Positions 1 through 4,598 of a stretch of DNA of 10,863 nt are shown one piece after another. The translations under genes were made by a program, and so were the position numbers. The notes beneath the pieces were generated by a model. It was not told where the DNA came from, made no database searches, and saw only the letters and a list, made by a program, of their open reading frames with translations. Position 1 is the first letter of the stretch, and every line of letters starts with the position of its first letter. The stretch is from contig JAUWKK010000059.1 in assembly GCA_030614245.1 (NCBI GenBank), forward strand, positions 1 to 10,863. The letters run 5' to 3'. Source of the stretch: Planctomycetota bacterium. GTDB lineage: Bacteria; Planctomycetota; PUPC01; JABMSA01; JAUWKK01.

Positions 1-9
1 CGTCCGCAT

Positions 10-54
10 GCCCACGGCGTTGCCGTGGGCTGTCATACTCCGCCCTTTCAGGGC
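10..54. repeat. Paired hairpins, REP/transposon-associated type
   Basis: Two adjacent palindromes are visible. The first is GCCCACGGC-GTT-GCCGTGGGC at 10-30, a perfect 9-bp stem with a 3-nt loop. The second is GCCCT-TTC-AGGGC at 42-54, a 5-bp stem with a 3-nt loop. Short GC-rich tandem hairpins like these are known from REP sequences associated with Y1 tyrosine transposases (RAYT, IS200/IS605-like), and the motif CCCTGAAAGGGCG (minus strand) is one I associate with such repeats. No transposase is in view, so the class is inferred. Neither hairpin is followed by a T tract, so an intrinsic terminator is unlikely. Confidence 0.5.
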
Positions 55-186
55 TTGTTTCCGTGAGGCCGCCTCCCGACCCAGGGCGCTCCCTCCGTAG
101 ACGGGCACGCAGAATGACATGAAAACAGCATCCCGCTCGCAGCACCATGTTCAGTATATCCTGCTCGGGTTAGGCTGAGCGAAGCG
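55..186. other. Non-coding stretch between hairpins and HEAT fragment
   Basis: I see no convincing gene here. The frame of the downstream HEAT fragment is open back to a TGA at 115-117, but the residues encoded before about 172 do not look like HEAT repeat. The break between unrelated sequence and HEAT homology therefore lies near 165-180. On the minus strand this stretch continues the GC-rich block that includes the hairpins at 10-54 and may belong to the same mobile or repetitive unit. Confidence 0.35.
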
Positions 187-459
187 ATGAAGCTGGCGAA
201 GCGGCCGGACGAGAAGAAACTCGTGCTGGGCTCGCTGGGCGGTGTCCCTACGCCCGGCGCTCTTAAGCTGATCGTGCCGTGTCTCGATGATCCGGCTTTA
301 GTGGAGGAAGCCGGCGCTGCTGCGGTGCGGATCGCCCCCAAGGTGGCAGAAACTAACAAGGATATGGCGCGCGAGGCCATGACGAAGGTGCTCGCGAAAG
401 CTAAGCACGAGAAGACCCGCAAAGGTGCGGAGAAAATCCTTGGCGGGCTGAAGAAGTAG
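187..459 (+). pseudogene. C-terminal fragment of a HEAT-repeat protein
   Basis: The 90-residue frame reads as the last two or so helical repeats of a HEAT/PBS-lyase-type repeat protein. The phrase AMKLAKRPDEKKLVLGSLGG is followed by PTPGALKLIVPCLDDPALVEEAGAA, which is the helix-turn-helix spacing and 'PEAL..L.pyLdDp.l..eA' pattern of these repeats. A final amphipathic helix pair (MAREAMTKVLAKA, TRKGAEKILGGLKK) ends at a natural TAG. Full-length members are usually several hundred residues and often carry a signal peptide or other domains; none of that is present. The frame is open upstream only to 118, and those residues are not repeat-like. The ATG at 187 falls inside what should be a repeat and has no good ribosome-binding site. 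I infer a 5'-truncated remnant, possibly cut by rearrangement at the repeat unit upstream. It could still be expressed as a small protein. Confidence 0.6.
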
Positions 460-554
460 CAGTAGTATAGGAACCTGCCCCTGATTGCCGGCTAAGAAAA
501 CGTAATATAACGGACTGGGGCGATGGAGTGCGTTGCGGCAGCCCGGCCCTGCGG

Positions 555-1298
555 TCACTTGACGGACACCTCGAGCCCCTCGCGATCGAAGACGACATTG
601 AGGCTGACTCTGAAGTGGGCTGGATCGCGCACGAACTTGAGGTACGGCTTCAGCCTTTCAGCCGCATTGACGCTGTTGTGGGCCATCACGACGCTCCCCG
701 GCGGCATCCTGTCGTAGCCGGCCTCGAGTATGTCCTCGTAGATGTCCTTGCCTCGGCCGCCGGTTCCGTCCGCGTCGAGGTACAGCGCGTGGATCGGCTC
801 GCTGAAGTCGGCAACGACTTCCACCGCGTCACCGGCAACTATGCGTGCGACGCCGGTGGGGTCGATGCGCCTGACGTTTCGCTCGGCCCTTTCGGCTTCT
901 TCCGGCTTGATCTCGATGCCGATTAGCTGCATAGCCGTATAGCATGCCCCCGGCCCTACGGCGGCCCCGGCATTCGAGATGAAAGTGTTCCCGCAGAAAA
1001 TCCCGGCCGCGAGCATGTTCGGCGGCTGGATGATCGCATTGACCGCATACAGCAGCCGCTGCATGCGCGGAGTTATCGCCGTCCACGGTATCTCGAAGAG
1101 CTCCCGCACGGCTCTGCGGTGCGCCAGCATCTTCTCGCCGTCGTATCGCGTATGCGGCAGGCCGCCGCACTCGTCCAGCATCTCGAGCACGGCGTCCACA
1201 ACGGCGATCTCATTCTCGATCGGCTCTATCTCGCGGTGCGGGTCGGCGTATTCCATCCGATACCGGTCGCAATCATCGCTCCTGTATTCAAGTGCCAT
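555..1298 (-). CDS. Class I SAM-dependent methyltransferase-like protein
   Basis: This 247-residue protein has a short N-terminal helical region (1-90) and then a Rossmann-type methyltransferase core. Residues 96-115 (LAAGIFCGNTFISNAGAAVG) sit where the glycine-rich SAM-binding motif I belongs. GIEIKPEEAERAERNVRRI (127-145) is the strand-2 acidic motif and following helix. GDAVE (156-160) matches the motif that often contacts the adenine. ALYLDADGTGGRGKDIYEDI (171-190) and PPGSVVMAHNSVN (199-211) resemble strands 4 and 5 of O-methyltransferases of the YrrM/Methyltransf_24 kind ('lDG.H.y..v..Dl....L.pGG.iv.HD'). The exact substrate cannot be read from sequence. The ATG at 1298 is the only plausible start, because an in-frame TGA lies seven codons upstream; no clear Shine-Dalgarno is visible. 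It is convergent with the HEAT fragment and separated by 351 bp from the regulator on the same strand, so it is probably transcribed on its own. Confidence 0.65.
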   Translation of the reverse strand: MALEYRSDDCDRYRMEYADPHREIEPIENEIAVVDAVLEMLDECGGLPHTRYDGEKMLAHRRAVRELFEIPWTAITPRMQRLLYAVNAIIQPPNMLAAGIFCGNTFISNAGAAVGPGACYTAMQLIGIEIKPEEAERAERNVRRIDPTGVARIVAGDAVEVVADFSEPIHALYLDADGTGGRGKDIYEDILEAGYDRMPPGSVVMAHNSVNAAERLKPYLKFVRDPAHFRVSLNVVFDREGLEVSVK

Positions 1299-1563
1299 GG
1301 CGTACTGTCCGAAAACTCAACCGTAATGGAACCTCTTGCCGAAGCCTTATGGTATCCTTCACGCCGTGTGAAAGCAATAGTCATGGTTCTCATGGAAGAG
1401 GCTCCACGGCTTCGGTCTGCTGCGCGTCGGGGCCCATGCCTGGGCAGGGAACACAACGCGGATTCGAAGGGACATTTCCGCCGAAGCCATTGCCTCCGTG
1501 CTTACGGGGAGCCCACCTGAGGGCTATCGTCTTCGGAGAATGGGGAACACTGGATTACGTCGG

Positions 1564-1578
1564 TGTCCGGCCCGGACA
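1564..1578. repeat. Palindrome TGTCCGG-C-CCGGACA
   Basis: A 7-bp perfect dyad with a single central base. It lies in the spacer between the methyltransferase start and the sigma-54 regulator stop. It could be a protein-binding site or part of a repeat. No second copy was noticed in the window. Confidence 0.35.
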
Positions 1579-1612
1579 TCGTAGTAAAGGGCTGGGGTTG
1601 GTGTGCGCGCCT

Positions 1613-1638
1613 CCGCCTGCCATGCCATAGGCAGGCGG
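1613..1638 (-). repeat. 9-bp GC hairpin just past the regulator stop codon
   Basis: CCGCCTGCC (1613-1621) pairs perfectly with GGCAGGCGG (1630-1638) around the 8-nt loop ATGCCATA. It begins 11 nt past the stop codon of the minus-strand sigma-54 regulator. It would form a stable 3' structure on that mRNA and could limit decay or read-through. No U tract follows, so it is not a standard intrinsic terminator. The loop and stem look like a dispersed intergenic repeat, but copy number cannot be judged from one window. Confidence 0.5.
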
Positions 1639-1649
1639 GCATCAGCCCC

Positions 1650-3242
1650 CTACACGCCGTGCTTCCTGATCTTGTTGAAGATCGTCCGGGGGGTTGTCTT
1701 GAGGATGCGTGCGGCATGGGTTTGGTTACGATTGGTTTGCGCCAGCACCTTGCCGACGAGGAGTTTCTCGGCGTGGTCCATCACCTGTGTGATCGACATG
1801 CCGTCGCGGGTGACGCGTTCGTAGAGATAGTCGGCCACTTCGTCCACGAGCTTGCTGTCGGGGCCTGTCAGCAGCCGGCTGATGATGCCTCGGGGCAGGT
1901 CTGAAAGCTCGATGCGGTTGCCGGCTTCCTTGGTCAGCAGCACGTGGCGGACGAGGTTCTCGATCTGGCGGACGTTGCCGTCGCATTGCAGCGAGGATAT
2001 GGCGTCAAGTACGCGCGGGTCGATGCCGTCCATTCGCCCGCGGTAATAGTGGCTGTGCTTGCGGATGAAGTATTTCATCAGCGGGAGGATGTCTTCTTTC
2101 CGCTCGCGCAGCGGCGGCACCCGAATGGGTACGACGTTGAGCCGCTGATACAGGTCCATTCGGAACCTGCCGTCGGCGATGAGCTGCCTGACGTCGCGAT
2201 TCGATGCGGCGATCACGCGCACGTCGATCTCGACTTCGCTATCCGCCCCTACGGGCTGGACTCTGCTCTCCTGGAGCACGCGCAAGAGCTTGGGCTGGAG
2301 TGCGATGTCCATCTCGCCGATTTCATCCAGGAAGATCGTCCCATGGTCGGCGGCGCGGAAGAAGCCCAGCCGATCACCAACCGAGCCGGTGAACGCGCCG
2401 CGCTTGTGGCCGAAAAGCTCGCTCTCGGCCAGAGTTGCAGTGATAGCGGAACAGTTGACGACGATGAACGGATACCCGCGCCGTTTCTCGTCGAGCCTGT
2501 GGACGGCCTCGGCCAGGAGTTGCTTGCCGGTGCCGCTTTCCCCGGTGATGAGCACCGGGGCATCCGAGCGCATCGACGCCTTGCGCACGTGATCGAAGAC
2601 CTTCTGCATCGCCGGGCTGGAGCCGACCATGCCGTAACGGCCGGGAATGTCGTCAACAAGAGAATCGCTCTTACGGTCTTCGTAAGAACGCTTGATGTGG
2701 GAGCATTCGTCGACGCACCGGGTCAGCTCGTCTATGAACGACGGCGAGGAGCGATCCAGGAAGCTTCGCCCACCGGCCAGGATCAGTTCGCAGCACTCGG
2801 CGAGATCGATGGCTTGATCGGCCTCGTGGAAGAAAATTATCTCGGCGGAAGGCCGAGCGGAGCGGAGTTTTTCAATAGCTAACAGGCAGCCGCTCCGGCC
2901 GAGATTGTCGTTACCCGCCTGCAACGGGGCATTGACGGGCATGACAACGACGTCGATGTTGTCACCTGCCGCGCGTTGAAGGGCCCCGCTGACCGAAGTC
3001 GCCGGGATGACCCGGCAACCCAGGTCGCGCAGCGCGTCGTTAATGTCCGGAATTTCCTGCGGCCGGGGATGCAGCAGCAGGACGGTAACCGGATCGGCTG
3101 CCGCACGGGCCTCATACCCGCCTGCGATTCCGGCAGGTCTGCGCGCCTCGACACGGCCCTCGGCCGACGTTCCGACACCAGGCTGCAGCGGGCTTGCCGC
3201 CGGCAACTCCGCCCAACGGCCCGATTTTCTCAAAGCTCTCAT
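1650..3242 (-). CDS. Sigma-54-dependent transcriptional activator with degenerate receiver domain
   Basis: A 530-residue enhancer-binding protein that would remodel RNA polymerase-sigma-54 using ATP. After a 50-residue Ala/Arg-rich leader comes a CheY-like fold (about 52-185), then an AAA+ domain: Walker A GESGTGK (234-240), the sigma-54-contact loop GAFTGS (282-287, usually GAFTGA), Walker B GTIFLDEIGEM (301-311), the arginine-finger region FRMDLYQRLNV (360-370) and sensor II GNVRQIENL (422-430, where the usual WPGNVREL start is QCDGNVRQI). A Fis-type helix-turn-helix ends the protein (NQTHAARILKTTPRTIFNKI, 506-525). The receiver lacks its acidic pocket: VLLLHPRP replaces 'vDDe', and IDVVVMPVNAP puts Pro where the phospho-acceptor Asp should be. 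Classical phosphorylation is therefore unlikely. The ATG at 3242 is preferred because GGAAGAGGG lies about 6 nt upstream. The frame is open to 3446, but that extension does not look like protein. Targets are unknown; the gene at 4599 is a candidate. Confidence 0.9.
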   Translation of the reverse strand: MRALRKSGRWAELPAASPLQPGVGTSAEGRVEARRPAGIAGGYEARAAADPVTVLLLHPRPQEIPDINDALRDLGCRVIPATSVSGALQRAAGDNIDVVVMPVNAPLQAGNDNLGRSGCLLAIEKLRSARPSAEIIFFHEADQAIDLAECCELILAGGRSFLDRSSPSFIDELTRCVDECSHIKRSYEDRKSDSLVDDIPGRYGMVGSSPAMQKVFDHVRKASMRSDAPVLITGESGTGKQLLAEAVHRLDEKRRGYPFIVVNCSAITATLAESELFGHKRGAFTGSVGDRLGFFRAADHGTIFLDEIGEMDIALQPKLLRVLQESRVQPVGADSEVEIDVRVIAASNRDVRQLIADGRFRMDLYQRLNVVPIRVPPLRERKEDILPLMKYFIRKHSHYYRGRMDGIDPRVLDAISSLQCDGNVRQIENLVRHVLLTKEAGNRIELSDLPRGIISRLLTGPDSKLVDEVADYLYERVTRDGMSITQVMDHAEKLLVGKVLAQTNRNQTHAARILKTTPRTIFNKIRKHGV

Positions 3243-3518
3243 TATATGCCCTCTTCCATAGTCGCTAGCCTTGCCAATGCTCTTCTTCGATAGTAGAGTA
3301 TAGCAAGAATAATGCCGCTCGGAAGAACTTTTCCGGAAGAATCTGCCAGCCATGCTGTAACCTGTTGACATGTAACATCTTCTGCACACCGGAATCTTCT
3401 TTCGTCTTCGAGTCGAGTCCATGCCGGAAATAGCAAATGATGCCAACTTTCAACGTCCGGCATGCCATGTCCGGGTCAAAATGGCCGATAACTCCTTGCT
3501 ATTTAATAGATTACAGAA

Positions 3519-3558
3519 ATGTTGCTTTTTTTCAACGTAGTGTTATTTTTCGCAACAT
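3519..3558. promoter_or_regulatory. T-rich inverted repeats, possible operator or enhancer site
   Basis: ATGTTGC (3519-3525) and GCAACAT (3552-3558) are exact inverted copies 26 nt apart. Inside this span are two similar imperfect palindromes, GTTGCTTTTTTTCAAC (3521-3536) and GTTATTTTTCGCAAC (3542-3556). Their starts are 21 bp apart, two turns of the helix. The site lies about 280 bp upstream of the sigma-54 activator's start codon, a distance compatible with an upstream activator site or repressor operator. The function is inferred from geometry only. Confidence 0.3.
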
Positions 3559-3629
3559 GTCCGTCGGCCCGTAGGGCTCGCCTAAAGCGTGATTACGCCT
3601 TGAGATACGTGCAGAACGGGGAGAGATGC

Positions 3630-3652
3630 GGGCCAGAATGGTATTCTGCCCC
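3630..3652 (-). terminator. Hairpin downstream of the winged-helix gene
   Basis: CAGAAT-GGT-ATTCTG (3634-3648) is a perfect 6-bp stem. Flanking GGG (3630-3632) and CCC (3650-3652) can extend it across one C:C mismatch. It lies about 65 nt past the stop codon of the minus-strand winged-helix gene. There is no U tract, so it is at best a weak or factor-assisted terminator, or an mRNA 3' stabiliser. Confidence 0.3.
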
Positions 3653-3715
3653 TGGAGCGGACTTTCCTGTTACAGGTCGGGGAATAACGCCGTTACTGAC
3701 GAGGCGGCGGGCCTG

Positions 3716-4297
3716 TCAGAGATCGGTATCGACGCTCGGATCGTGGGCACGGTGCGAGCCGCTGCGCCCGATGGGTCCGCGGTATTTCGTGATCTCGACC
3801 CTGTGTGCGATGCGTGAGGCTTCTTCTTCCCTGGCCGAAGCCTGTCTTGCGAGCAGTTCGGCCAGTTGGGTGACGAGACGCATGAGTTCGACGGACGGCT
3901 CCTCGACATTGATCGTCAGGTCGCCGTAAACCTTCAATCCGCCTTCGTCTATGAGCGCCTGAATCGATTCGGCGGGGCCGGATTTCTCGGGGATGGATAG
4001 GCTCATGCCGACAAGCTGGAAGCACGGGCCGCCATCCTTTACATCTACACGCACAATCTGCCCCAGGGCGATCAGTTCCCCCAGTGCCGCCTCGACATCT
4101 TGCTTCCCCAGCCCGCTGTGCTCGCCGATGCCTTTGAGTGAGATGGGCTCGTCGTGCCCCAGAAGCGCGATGTGCGCCCCGACAACGGGAAGAACGGCCC
4201 GGGCGTGTTCGGAAAGATCCCGCCAGACTTTCGTCGCCACCGCATCGATCATCGAATCGACAAAAGCGGCTCGGTCGCTCTCGCGCATCTCGAACAT
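3716..4297 (-). CDS. Winged-helix and coiled-coil protein of unknown function
   Basis: This 193-residue protein is soluble, with no signal peptide or membrane segment. Residues about 28-97 look like a winged helix: helices around SEHARAVLPVVGAHIALL, ISLKGIGEHSGL and KQDVEAALGELIALGQI, then a beta wing (VRVDVKDGGPCFQLVG). The order 'SLKGIGEHSGLGKQDVEAALGELIALGQI' is what MarR/DtxR/ScpB-like wHTH domains show. Residues 134-165 form a Glu/Arg-rich helix likely to be a coiled coil (ELMRLVTQLAELLARQ). The last 25 residues are polar and probably disordered. The ATG at 4297 directly abuts AAAGG; the in-frame ATG at 4288 has that same AAAGG at 9-nt spacing and may be the real start. It is divergent from the exported-protein gene at 4599 and so could regulate the shared spacer. 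A role as transcription regulator is inference; I do not recognise the family. Confidence 0.65.
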   Translation of the reverse strand: MFEMRESDRAAFVDSMIDAVATKVWRDLSEHARAVLPVVGAHIALLGHDEPISLKGIGEHSGLGKQDVEAALGELIALGQIVRVDVKDGGPCFQLVGMSLSIPEKSGPAESIQALIDEGGLKVYGDLTINVEEPSVELMRLVTQLAELLARQASAREEEASRIAHRVEITKYRGPIGRSGSHRAHDPSVDTDL

Positions 4298-4400
4298 CCT
4301 TTGGCCGGCTCCACAGTATCCGCAGCGTTATATCGTCATCGCCGCTCGGAATCTTTAGCGCAAAACCCATCCCGCATGCACCCGCGCAACTACCGACAGT

Positions 4401-4420
4401 GCACGAAATAAAAGCCGTGC
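4401..4420. promoter_or_regulatory. Dyad GCACG-N10-CGTGC, possible activator site
   Basis: GCACG (4401-4405) and CGTGC (4416-4420) are inverted copies around the AT-rich spacer AAATAAAAGC. The centre is about 130 bp upstream of the start predicted for the sigma-54-like promoter at 4517-4532. That is within the usual range for enhancer-binding sites of sigma-54 activators. The stem is short, so chance is a real alternative. Confidence 0.25.
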
Positions 4421-4456
4421 TCCCGGCGTCAGTATATTATCGTTCCGGATTTATAC

Positions 4457-4485
4457 TTGCCACTGCTCTCCGAACCTGTTAAACT
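4457..4485 (+). promoter_or_regulatory. Sigma-70-like promoter for the exported-protein gene
   Basis: TTGCCA (4457-4462, 5 of 6 to consensus) is followed by a 17-bp spacer and TAAACT (4480-4485, 4 of 6). Transcription would start near 4492, giving a leader of about 107 nt before the ATG at 4599. Confidence 0.35.
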
Positions 4486-4516
4486 TTGTGGGGTTGAGCG
4501 GGTTTTGTAACCTGAG

Positions 4517-4532
4517 TGGCCCGCCACTTGTA
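4517..4532 (+). promoter_or_regulatory. Sigma-54-like -24/-12 promoter
   Basis: TGGCCCGCCACTTGTA matches the sigma-54 consensus TGGCACG-N4-TTGCA with the correct spacing between the two blocks. Two of the eleven non-spacer positions differ: A to C in the -24 block, and C to T in the -12 block, where the usual GC is GT. The predicted start is about 4543, 56 nt before the ATG at 4599. A sigma-54 activator is encoded about 1.3 kb away. Confidence 0.35.
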
Positions 4533-4598
4533 TGTAGGGGCAGAACGGAAGATTCGTTGTCGTTCCGCAACATGTACACTTTGTGAGAGGAGAATGTT

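Larger units (their letters stand above)
1299..1649. other. 351-bp intergenic region with several dyads
   Basis: No reading frame here looks like protein. The visible structure is a set of palindromes: TTCAC-GCCGT-GTGAA at 1358-1372, GCCCA-TGCC-TGGGC at 1432-1445, TGTCCGG-C-CCGGACA at 1564-1578, and a perfect 9-bp hairpin at 1613-1638 listed separately. The octamer CCGAAGCC occurs at about 1339 and 1482 and its complement near 1409. The region should hold the methyltransferase promoter (minus strand), but I cannot pick out convincing -35/-10 boxes. Confidence 0.4.
3243..3715. other. 473-bp intergenic region upstream of the regulator
   Basis: This stretch has no credible gene and is more AT-rich than its surroundings around 3280-3550. 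It contains T-rich dyads at 3519-3558 and a hairpin at 3630-3652, both listed separately. The regulator's promoter should lie here on the minus strand. A TATACT hexamer (plus-strand 3297-3302) is a possible -10 box, but no good -35 box stands at the right distance. Confidence 0.4.
4298..4598. other. Divergent intergenic regulatory region
   Basis: This spacer separates the leftward winged-helix gene from the rightward exported-protein gene. It holds a dyad GCACG-N10-CGTGC at 4401-4420, a sigma-70-like promoter at 4457-4485 and a sigma-54-like promoter at 4517-4532, the last two facing right. I see no RNA gene or riboswitch. No good leftward promoter could be picked out. Confidence 0.5.

Noticed and set aside
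1299..1649. Possible small protein in the spacer before the methyltransferase
   Set aside because: The frames are short, lack ribosome-binding sites, run across palindromes, and show no recognisable protein character.
3243..3446. A 68-residue N-terminal extension of the sigma-54 regulator starting at 3446
   Set aside because: The extension is Ser/Arg/Lys-rich without any domain pattern and lies in AT-richer DNA. The ATG at 3242 has a good ribosome-binding site (GGAAGAGGG).
3431..3446. TTGGCATCATTTGCTA on the minus strand as a sigma-54 promoter for the regulator gene
   Set aside because: The GG-to-GC distance is 10 bp, not the required 12, so the site should not function.
3551..4575. Shared decamer CGCAACATGT at 3551-3560 and 4566-4575 as a common operator
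   Set aside because: Many decamer pairs are expected by chance in a window of this size, and the flanks do not match.
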